Of a stretch of 5,402 nucleotides of DNA, positions 1 to 5,402 are shown piece after piece; position 1 is the stretch's first letter, and the number at the start of each line of letters is the position of its first letter. Source of the DNA: UBA2253 sp964646985 (GTDB taxonomy: Bacteria > Bacillota_I > Bacilli_A > ML615J-28 > CAG-698); assembly GCA_964646985.1 (NCBI GenBank), contig CAZYFI010000077.1, positions 1 through 5,402 of the forward strand, read 5' to 3'. A model generated the notes under the pieces. The model saw only the letters and a program-made list of their open reading frames with translations, searched no databases and was not told where the DNA came from. Made by a program: the position numbers and the translations under genes.

Positions 1-1670
1 TTTGCTTCTACATCAATGATGACAGGCATAATAATTGGGTTTTTCTTTGTGAGTGAATATATTTGTTTGCTAATGGAATCACGCAAATTGTTTTTTAATT
101 CACTCCAGTCAAATTGTTTGCGACTGAAAAATTTATGAATTAAATTTTCTGATAATTCAGTTAAAGCTTTCGTTACATCAATTGCAGTTTCTCCCAAAAA
201 GAACCCTTTTAAAACTACTTTTGGGCCAGAAACGATTTGTTTTGTTAAAGAATCGATATTAATTACCACAATAACAATGCCATCATTTCCCAACATTTCA
301 CGATCTTTGAGGACTATTTCATTGATATCGCCAACAATCGAACCATCTACTAAAACATCACCAACAGAAATCTTTGATTTATTACCTCCGAAAGTGCCAT
401 CTTTAAATGTAATCATATCACCATTGTCAATGACCAAAACTTTGTCTTCAGTATAACCTGATTCTAAGGCGACATTTTTTTGCATAAATTGGTGACGGTA
501 CTCACCACAAACGGGAACGATATATTTAGGCATCAACATTTCGTACATCATTTTTAAATCTTCACTGTCTGCATGAGAACTTTGCAATTGATCTTTCGAA
601 ATGATTGTTATTTTTGCTCCCAAACGATGCAAAACACTTAACGCTTTCGTCGCTATTTTTTCTGTGCCAGTTGTAGGTTGAGATATAATTACTAAATGAT
701 CTTGGTCAGTAATTCTAACAAGTCTATCATTCCCCGAAGCCATTCTTTGCATGGTATAGTAAGGCTCGTGACGAACTCCTGTAATGAAAATAGCAAGATC
801 AGAAGCGTCATTTTGATTTTCATCATTAATATATTTTAAATTAACCAATTTTTCACTAGGAATCTTTAAATAATTATTATTCATGGCAACATTGATGGTT
901 TTTTGCGCTTTTTTGCCAATGATGGCAATTTTTCGGTTATGCTGAATACAAATATTAACTACTTTTTGAATTCTTTGAAGTTCATTGGAAAACATCGAAA
1001 AAATAATTCTCTGATTGGATTGTAAAATATCAGTAAGAGAATGAATTAAAGCATAATCATTGCTAACACGCCCTAAATTTGAGGTTCCCAAACTTTCTGT
1101 CAACAAAGCTAGCACTTTACTTTTGCCAATTTCACTTATTTTTCCATAATTTGTACGATATTTTGGATCAGAACTACTTGCCAAAGTAAAATCTGGAGCA
1201 TAAACAATTGCGCCATCTAAAGTATGCACAGATATTCCTAAACTTTCAGGAATACTATGATTTAAAGTAAAAAAAGAAACATAGACATTTCCAAAATAGT
1301 ATTTCTTTTCATCATCGACTCTAAATAAACGATAATTGGCAATATTTAGACCTGCTTCAATCATTTCCGCTTCAACCAAAGCAAGGGTAAACTTACTCCC
1401 ATAAATCGGTACATTTAAATGCCGAAGCAATTCTGGAACTGCTCCAATATGATCATCATGACCATGTGTTAAAAAAACCCCCGCAATTCTATGGGCATTT
1501 TCTTTTAAATAGCTAATGTCAGGCATAACAGCATCAATACCAAACAAATCAAAACTAGGATGTTTTAACCCAGCATCAAGAATAAAAATTTTATCTTCAG
1601 CTTCGATAAGATACATGTTTTTTCCGTTCTCACCGAGCCCACCTAATGCACATAATTTAACAATACTCAT
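1..1670 (-). CDS. Ribonuclease J family beta-CASP nuclease, divergent (3' end cut by window edge)
   Basis: This is a ribonuclease of the RNase J family, acting in cytoplasmic mRNA turnover and RNA processing; 556 codons are visible, close to the usual length of about 555, so only the extreme C-terminus is missing. The start is the ATG at 1668-1670, preceded by AAAAGGTGAT. The N-terminal metallo-beta-lactamase domain begins ALGGLGENGKN (8-18) and has HGHDDH at 69-74 (H69, H71, D73, H74), H138 in HSIPES and D160 in APDF, which are the expected metal ligands. The beta-CASP domain spans roughly 190-400, with TESLGTS at 191-197, TGVRHEP at 297-303, SSH at 364-366 and PVCGEYRH at 386-393. The rest is the linker and C-terminal domain, ending near IIMPVII (546-552). 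C388 sits where B. subtilis RNase J1 is annotated with ligand H390, and the HxSGH motif has lost its first His. I infer a divergent or J2-like paralogue, so I give no symbol (rnjA or rnjB undecided). It has its own promoter. Confidence 0.9.
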   Translation of the reverse strand, partial: MSIVKLCALGGLGENGKNMYLIEAEDKIFILDAGLKHPSFDLFGIDAVMPDISYLKENAHRIAGVFLTHGHDDHIGAVPELLRHLNVPIYGSKFTLALVEAEMIEAGLNIANYRLFRVDDEKKYYFGNVYVSFFTLNHSIPESLGISVHTLDGAIVYAPDFTLASSSDPKYRTNYGKISEIGKSKVLALLTESLGTSNLGRVSNDYALIHSLTDILQSNQRIIFSMFSNELQRIQKVVNICIQHNRKIAIIGKKAQKTINVAMNNNYLKIPSEKLVNLKYINDENQNDASDLAIFITGVRHEPYYTMQRMASGNDRLVRITDQDHLVIISQPTTGTEKIATKALSVLHRLGAKITIISKDQLQSSHADSEDLKMMYEMLMPKYIVPVCGEYRHQFMQKNVALESGYTEDKVLVIDNGDMITFKDGTFGGNKSKISVGDVLVDGSIVGDINEIVLKDREMLGNDGIVIVVINIDSLTKQIVSGPKVVLKGFFLGETAIDVTKALTELSENLIHKFFSRKQFDWSELKNNLRDSISKQIYSLTKKNPIIMPVIIDVEA

Positions 1671-1674
1671 AAAA

Positions 1675-1682
1675 TCACCTTT
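1675..1682 (-). promoter_or_regulatory. Ribosome binding site of the RNase J gene
   Basis: The minus strand reads AAAGGTGA, four bases before the ATG at 1670. It matches the GGTGAT half of the consensus complementary to the 16S rRNA tail and fixes the start codon. It lies almost directly at the predicted transcription start, so the leader would be very short. Confidence 0.7.
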
Positions 1683-1687
1683 TTGTT

Positions 1688-1716
1688 ATTATATCATTTT
1701 TCCCTCATTTTCACAA
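1688..1716 (-). promoter_or_regulatory. Sigma-A-type promoter for the RNase J gene
   Basis: On the minus strand a perfect -10 box TATAAT (1688-1693) is preceded by TGA, giving an extended TGN -10. A 17-nt spacer separates it from TTGTGA (1711-1716), a 4 of 6 match to TTGACA. Transcription should start near 1681-1682, leaving a leader of about 10-12 nt before the ATG. It sits just downstream of the terminator of the preceding operon, so the RNase J gene is probably an independent transcription unit. This is predicted from sequence only. Confidence 0.75.
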
Positions 1717-1729
1717 CAAAAATGTATTG

Positions 1730-1772
1730 AAAAACGGATTAACAAAATCCATTTAGCTAATCCGTTATTTTT
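1730..1772 (-). terminator. Rho-independent terminator of the glp operon
   Basis: On the minus strand, arm AACGGATTAGC (1766-1756) pairs with GTTAATCCGTT (1743-1733). This gives an 11-bp stem with one G-U pair and a 12-nt loop, followed by a run of T reaching position 1730. An A run at 1768-1772 precedes it, as is common for such terminators. The TAA stop of the DUF1667 gene (1765-1767) lies in the first arm. The A run could pair with the T run on the other strand too, but no gene on the plus strand would use it. Confidence 0.8.
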
Positions 1773-2109
1773 CAATGCTTCTTGTTGCAATAATATTTAC
1801 TCCAAGATTTAAAACATTTTCGATAATGACATCATGTATTTTTACTGGTGCTTTCACTTGCACCTGATTTATGGCTTCCATAACAGCAAATATTTTTTCT
1901 TTTGGAATAGGTTTTTCGGTAACAACTGGCAATCTTTCAATTATGATACTATCAATTTTAACTGTAGATGTGACCATTCTCATCGGTTTAATCAATTCAT
2001 TTAGCGCATATGTGGTTCCACGTTTACAATAATTTCCGGTGACAACCATATTTTCATCAACTTTAAGGCGGCATCCACGTGGACAGACTATACAAACCAA
2101 ATCACGCAT
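1765..2109 (-). CDS. DUF1667 family four-cysteine protein, third component of a glycerol-3-phosphate dehydrogenase module
   Basis: This is a 114-residue protein of the DUF1667 family, recognised from the N-terminal CIVCPRGCRL, the later YCKRG, and the C-terminal stretch KAPVKIHDVIIENVL (85-99). Four cysteines (C6, C9, C13, C28) make a CxxCxxxC...C cluster that resembles an Fe-S or zinc site; which metal is bound is not established from sequence. The rest is a basic, non-membrane domain with PIPKEKIF at 68-75. Its ATG overlaps the last 8 bases of the upstream flavoprotein gene (ATGCGTGA), and AGAGGT at 2115-2120 is its ribosome binding site, so the two are likely translationally coupled. In many anaerobes this family follows glpA-like and flavoprotein genes. 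I infer a small electron-transfer or assembly subunit that may stand in for GlpC. It has no signal peptide or transmembrane segment. The family assignment is firm; the role is inferred. Confidence 0.85.
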   Translation of the reverse strand: MRDLVCIVCPRGCRLKVDENMVVTGNYCKRGTTYALNELIKPMRMVTSTVKIDSIIIERLPVVTEKPIPKEKIFAVMEAINQVQVKAPVKIHDVIIENVLNLGVNIIATRSIEK

Positions 2110-3349
2110 TGGCGACCTCTACTTCTAATGTTCCTGGTTCTAATTGGCTAGAAAGCAATTCGATACTTTCCATTTCAGCAGGAAGCATAAATGACTTCTT
2201 GATTTTTTTCAATAACTTACCATTGAGGTTGATATTGATAATTGTTTCATATACAGGTTGTGAAACCCGAAAATTAAAGGTTACTTTTTCTACGGCATCA
2301 AGATTTACTCTATCAGGTAAAATATAACTCAACAAGTTCCCAGGAATAATCTTGATGATGCGATTCGAAGTATGAGTTAGCTTTTTTAAATAATTTGCCA
2401 CCGCAAAACCTGTTTTTTCCGCTTCAATACTAACAAAATCAACCAAATCATGAACATGTAATGCATTTCCACAAGCGAAAATGCCAGGAATACTAGTCAT
2501 GTAAGATTCATCCACAATTGGCCCTTTGGTTTTGGGATGAACATCGATATGAATATTTTCTAATAAAGGAATCGAAGGTATTAAGCCAACAGATAACATC
2601 AAAGTATCTACTTCAAAAACTTGATCTGTCCCAGGTATGAATTGAAAATGATCATCTACTTGAGCAACGATTACTTTTTCTACATGATTTTTACCAATGA
2701 TTCGTTTAACGGTATGATGTAAGTACAAAGGAATATCGAAGTCATGCAAGCATTGGACGATGTTTCTTGATAATCCATTAGAATACGGCATAATTTCCGC
2801 AACACCCAATACTTTGGCACCTTCTAATGTCATTCTTCTCGCCATGATTAATCCGATATCACCACTACCTAAAATAAAAACTCGTTTTCCTACCAAGTAA
2901 CCATCTATATTTAAATATTTTTGCGCAAGTCCTGCAGTAAGTACTCCAGGAACTCGATCACCGGCCAAATTGATTGCTCCTCTTGTTCTTTCGCTACACC
3001 CAGTTGCCATAATTATGGCTTTACATTGAATGATTTGAAATCCATCCACTGCATTGGAATAATGGACTTGTAAATCACTTGTTATCTTTAGTACCATTGA
3101 TTGTACTTTAAATTCAATATTACGTTTTTGTAATTCCGATAAATAACGATCCGCATATTCAGGTCCTGTTAATTCTTCTTTGTATTTTGTTAGTCCAAAT
3201 CCATTATGAATACATTGAAGTAATATCCCTCCCATATAAGAATCTTTTTCCAAAATTAAGATTTTACTTACGCCGTGATCATAAGCACTGATTGCACTGG
3301 CCAACCCTGCGCTTCCACCACCAACCACTACCAAATCATAATTCATCAT
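2102..3349 (-). CDS. NAD(P)/FAD-dependent oxidoreductase (pyridine nucleotide-disulfide oxidoreductase fold), GlpB-position subunit
   Basis: This is a 415-residue two-dinucleotide-domain flavoprotein, cytoplasmic, probably passing electrons between the GlpA flavin and a nucleotide or other carrier. The N-terminal FAD site is GGGSAG (10-15) followed by LEKD at 33-36; ATG at 115-117 is the usual flavin-reductase motif. A second nucleotide fold, GSGDIG (161-166), is the likely NAD(P)H site. FACGN (291-295) and the following EAEKTG (309-314) close the FAD domain. Residues from about 330 form a beta-rich C-terminal extension. There is no CxxC or CxxxxC redox pair; C46 in LLQCIHNG is the only cysteine near the flavin motif. 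I chose the ATG at 3347-3349 because AAAGGGAAGTGAT (3354-3366) is ideally spaced for it; ATG 3346 is also possible, and GTG 3358 or ATG 3355 are too close to it. It overlaps the upstream glpA stop by 14 bases. The family is clear; the electron partner is not. Confidence 0.88.
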   Translation of the reverse strand: MMNYDLVVVGGGSAGLASAISAYDHGVSKILILEKDSYMGGILLQCIHNGFGLTKYKEELTGPEYADRYLSELQKRNIEFKVQSMVLKITSDLQVHYSNAVDGFQIIQCKAIIMATGCSERTRGAINLAGDRVPGVLTAGLAQKYLNIDGYLVGKRVFILGSGDIGLIMARRMTLEGAKVLGVAEIMPYSNGLSRNIVQCLHDFDIPLYLHHTVKRIIGKNHVEKVIVAQVDDHFQFIPGTDQVFEVDTLMLSVGLIPSIPLLENIHIDVHPKTKGPIVDESYMTSIPGIFACGNALHVHDLVDFVSIEAEKTGFAVANYLKKLTHTSNRIIKIIPGNLLSYILPDRVNLDAVEKVTFNFRVSQPVYETIININLNGKLLKKIKKSFMLPAEMESIELLSSQLEPGTLEVEVANA

Positions 3350-4775
3350 TGTCATCACTTCCCTTTGTTCTAGTTAATAAAATGTAAGATTCTTCACGAT
3401 CATATTTTATATCATCTAAGGGTTTGTGCAGTTCTCTTGCTAAAATGCGTAAAATTAATGGTTCACAAAAACCACCTTGACATTTTCCGGCTCCAGGTCG
3501 AACACGTTTTTTTACACCTTTAATGGTGGTGGCACCACATAGACGATGGATGGCATCCACAACTTCACCTTCAGATACTTGCTCACATCGACAAACCATA
3601 TTTCCAAACTGAGGATTTTGGGAAATGAGTTTGTTTCTTTCTTCCGCTAATAACTGATGCAAACGGTACAATGGTCTGCGTTTTGGTTTATAATTTTCTT
3701 TCTTTTTTAATTGTAGAATTTTTTCAATAAAATCAACTACCATAACTGCAGTTGCCGGTGCCGAAGCCAATCCAGGCGATTGCATCCCCAAAATATCAAT
3801 AAAGCCCTCTTTTTGTTGAATCACAAAGTCATTGGATTCATGATATGCTCTTAATCCAGCAAATTCCCTAATCAATTTTGACATAGGAATATTTTCGACA
3901 AGTTTTTTTGCCGATTCTAGCACTTGTTCTAATTTATCATTGTTTGTGGCAAAATCGCTTTTGTCATCGATAAAGTGGCTGGATGGCCCTATCAAATAGT
4001 TATCACTAGTTGTAGGAGTAACCAATACGCCTTTTCCTTTTTCAGTCGGAATGGTAAAAAGGACATGTTTAACATATGATTCTGCAAAATGGTCAAGAAC
4101 AAAATATTCCCCTTTTCTTGGAATTACTTTTTCTTTCTGAGTAAATACCCAATTATGAACTTCATCAGATTGCAAGCCAGCAGCATTGACAACTACTTTG
4201 GTTTCATAAGCTTGTTTGTTTGTTTTTACTACAAAAAAGTCATTTTCTTTTTTTACATGAATAACTTCTTCATTTAAATGTAATAAAACACCATTTTCCA
4301 TGGATTGTTCCATCAAAGCAACGACTAACTCAAAAGGGTTAATTATTCCACAACTTGGAGCAAACAAGCCTGTTTTCACAGAAGGATTAACATGAGGTTC
4401 CATTGCCCGAATTTGCTCTTGATCTAAAAGTTGTACTTCTACTTTGTTTTCCATAGCTCGATTCATTAAACTAGGAATCTGGGCAATCTCCTCATCAGTT
4501 GAAGCTAAAGTCAAAGACCCTATTCGGGAAAATTCAACATCCAAATCTTGACAAATTTGATCATACATCATATTTCCCAAAACATTTAGTTTGGCTTTTA
4601 GTGTATGGGGATGCGGGTCATAACCCGAATGAATAATGGCGCTATTTGCGCAACTTGTGATGTTTCCCACATCATTTTCTTTTTCAATAACTAGTACATC
4701 TAGTTTATATTTTGCCAGCTCATGGGCAACGAATGCTCCATTGACACCTGCCCCAATTATTATTACATCGTACAT
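3336..4775 (-). CDS. glpA: GlpA-type FAD-dependent glycerol-3-phosphate dehydrogenase with C-terminal [2Fe-2S] domain
   Basis: This enzyme oxidises sn-glycerol-3-phosphate to dihydroxyacetone phosphate, feeding glycerol carbon into glycolysis. The 479-residue protein has a DAO-type FAD domain with IIIGAGVNG at 5-13 and VIEKE at 29-33, then CANSAIIHSGY at 42-52, typical of GlpA/GlpD-like and L-2-hydroxyglutarate-oxidase-like enzymes. SPGLASAPA (333-341) marks the C-terminal part of the FAD fold. A BFD-like [2Fe-2S] domain follows, with C395, C397, C432 and C437 (CRC and KCQGGFC), as in E. coli GlpA. It is shorter than E. coli GlpA (about 540 residues). An upstream in-frame ATG at 4859 would add 28 residues, but the true start is ATG 4773-4775, directly before the Rossmann strand and behind AGGTG (4780-4784). 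The glpK stop is 7 nt upstream; the downstream flavoprotein gene overlaps its TGA stop. An L-2-hydroxyglutarate dehydrogenase is the alternative, but glpK beside it favours GlpA. Confidence 0.9.
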   Translation of the reverse strand: MYDVIIIGAGVNGAFVAHELAKYKLDVLVIEKENDVGNITSCANSAIIHSGYDPHPHTLKAKLNVLGNMMYDQICQDLDVEFSRIGSLTLASTDEEIAQIPSLMNRAMENKVEVQLLDQEQIRAMEPHVNPSVKTGLFAPSCGIINPFELVVALMEQSMENGVLLHLNEEVIHVKKENDFFVVKTNKQAYETKVVVNAAGLQSDEVHNWVFTQKEKVIPRKGEYFVLDHFAESYVKHVLFTIPTEKGKGVLVTPTTSDNYLIGPSSHFIDDKSDFATNNDKLEQVLESAKKLVENIPMSKLIREFAGLRAYHESNDFVIQQKEGFIDILGMQSPGLASAPATAVMVVDFIEKILQLKKKENYKPKRRPLYRLHQLLAEERNKLISQNPQFGNMVCRCEQVSEGEVVDAIHRLCGATTIKGVKKRVRPGAGKCQGGFCEPLILRILARELHKPLDDIKYDREESYILLTRTKGSDDNDEL

Positions 4776-4779
4776 ATTA

Positions 4780-4784
4780 CACCT
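4780..4784 (-). promoter_or_regulatory. Ribosome binding site deciding the glpA start
   Basis: AGGTG lies four bases before the ATG at 4775 and overlaps the glpK TAG stop (4783-4785). It supports the shorter glpA start over the in-frame ATG at 4859, which would place 28 extra residues before the FAD-binding strand and overlap glpK by 77 bases. The stop/RBS overlap suggests coupled translation of glpK and glpA. Confidence 0.65.
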
Positions 4785-5402
4785 ATAGTTTAAACTCGCG
4801 TGTAGCTTTAACGGCAACCTTCCAACCATGATATAACTGCTCGCGTTTTTTTTCATCAATTTTACTCATAAATATTTTATCAATTGTTCGAAATTTTTTT
4901 ATTTCTTCTTTATCTTTCCATAATTTCACAGCTAATCCTGCAAGGTATGCAGCTCCTAAAGCTGTCGTTTCCAAACATTCTGGTCGAAGTATTTTACAAT
5001 CTAGCAAATTTGCTTGAAATTGCATCAAATAATCATTTGCACTAGCCCCACCATCAACTGCCATACTTTTAATTTGAAGCCCTGATTCACTTTTCATGAC
5101 TTCCATCACGTCTTTCGTTTGATAAGCAATGGATTCCACTGTTGCGTTGATGAAATGTTCTTTCTTGGTTGATCTTGTTAAGCCAAAAACTGCTCCTCTT
5201 GCATCATTATCCCAATAAGGCGTTCCCAAGCCAACAAAAGCAGGAACAACATAAACTCCGTTGGAATAAGGCTCTCGTTCTGAGTAAGCTTCACAGTCTT
5301 TGGAATTTTTAAACATGCGAAGTCCATCACGTAACCATTGAACAGCACTACCAGCAATAAACACTGAGCCTTCTAGTGCATATTCTACTTTTTCGTCCAC
5401 CT
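4783..5402 (-). CDS. glpK: Glycerol kinase, C-terminal part (5' end beyond window)
   Basis: This is the C-terminal 205 residues or so of glycerol kinase, a FGGY-family sugar kinase that phosphorylates glycerol with ATP to sn-glycerol-3-phosphate in the cytoplasm. Recognisable segments are YALEGSVFIAGSAVQWLRDG near the left of the fragment, then VPAFVGLGTPYWDNDARGA, the ATP-binding DGGASAND, LMQFQANLL, and ETTALGAAYLAG of the FGGY signature region. The gene ends in EFKL and TAG at 4783-4785. Family members are about 500 residues, so roughly 290 are missing. The reading frame runs to the window edge; a GTG at 5400 is internal (a valine before the EYALEG motif), not a start. The HPr-phosphorylated histidine known in Firmicute GlpK lies outside the window and cannot be checked. 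It heads the visible part of the operon, whose promoter lies beyond the window; no glpF or regulator is visible here. Confidence 0.95.
   Translation of the reverse strand, partial: VDEKVEYALEGSVFIAGSAVQWLRDGLRMFKNSKDCEAYSEREPYSNGVYVVPAFVGLGTPYWDNDARGAVFGLTRSTKKEHFINATVESIAYQTKDVMEVMKSESGLQIKSMAVDGGASANDYLMQFQANLLDCKILRPECLETTALGAAYLAGLAVKLWKDKEEIKKFRTIDKIFMSKIDEKKREQLYHGWKVAVKATREFKL

Noticed and set aside
1671..1764. Possible small RNA or riboswitch in the gap between the glp operon and the RNase J gene
   Set aside because: The gap is fully explained by the operon terminator, a promoter and a ribosome binding site; the predicted leader is too short for a riboswitch.
1516..1812. Plus-strand open frame of 98 codons
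   Set aside because: It lies antisense to the 5' end of the RNase J gene, its promoter and the terminator, has low-complexity composition and no recognisable domain or convincing ribosome binding site.
2079..2327. Plus-strand open frame of 82 codons
   Set aside because: It is antisense to the flavoprotein gene, whose motifs and coupling to its neighbours are clear; it has no recognisable homology.
4089..4277. Plus-strand open frame of 62 codons, Phe- and Ile-rich with a possible hydrophobic tail
   Set aside because: It is antisense to glpA; the Phe-rich composition simply mirrors Lys/Glu-rich AT-rich coding sequence on the other strand.
4776..4859. 28-residue N-terminal extension of glpA from ATG 4857-4859
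   Set aside because: It overlaps glpK by 77 bases, has no family-like sequence, and the internal ATG 4773-4775 has a well-spaced AGGTG immediately before the FAD-binding strand.
5398..5400. GTG at 5400 as the start of a 205-residue protein
   Set aside because: The sequence after it is the interior of glycerol kinase, and the frame stays open to the window edge, so it is a truncated gene, not a short one.

Overview
The window is AT-rich bacterial DNA with every gene on the minus strand. It holds two transcription units. The gene content, strong Shine-Dalgarno sequences, low GC and Gram-positive-style RNase J point to a Bacillota or Mycoplasmatota organism. Two genes end in TGA stops that sit inside overlaps with the next gene, so TGA is a stop here. 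That argues against code-4 mycoplasmas and fits Acholeplasma-, Izemoplasma- or Erysipelotrichia-like bacteria or other low-GC Firmicutes. The exact genus cannot be told from the sequence.

Read in the direction of transcription (right to left), the first unit is a glycerol / glycerol-3-phosphate operon. It contains the 3' part of glycerol kinase glpK (cut by the window edge), a GlpA-type FAD/[2Fe-2S] glycerol-3-phosphate dehydrogenase, a pyridine-nucleotide-disulfide-oxidoreductase-like flavoprotein, and a small four-cysteine DUF1667 protein. Spacing is 7 nt between the first pair, and the next two junctions overlap. A rho-independent terminator follows at the last stop codon. GlpK would make glycerol-3-phosphate, and GlpA would oxidise it to dihydroxyacetone phosphate. 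The flavoprotein and DUF1667 probably carry the electrons onward in place of classical GlpB and GlpC.

The second unit starts from its own promoter, a perfect TATAAT with an extended TG and a TTGTGA -35 box 17 nt upstream. It encodes a nearly complete RNase J family beta-CASP metallo-beta-lactamase nuclease whose last few codons run off the left edge. All metallo-beta-lactamase-domain metal ligands are present. However, several beta-CASP motifs diverge, including Cys in place of the final His ligand, so it is probably a divergent or RNase J2-like paralogue.

I saw no RNA genes, mobile elements, CRISPR arrays or long repeats. The only non-coding gap is about 94 nt between the operon and the RNase J gene. 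Most of the window is a recognisable metabolic and housekeeping region; the less explained parts are the RNase J active-site changes and the DUF1667-containing dehydrogenase module.
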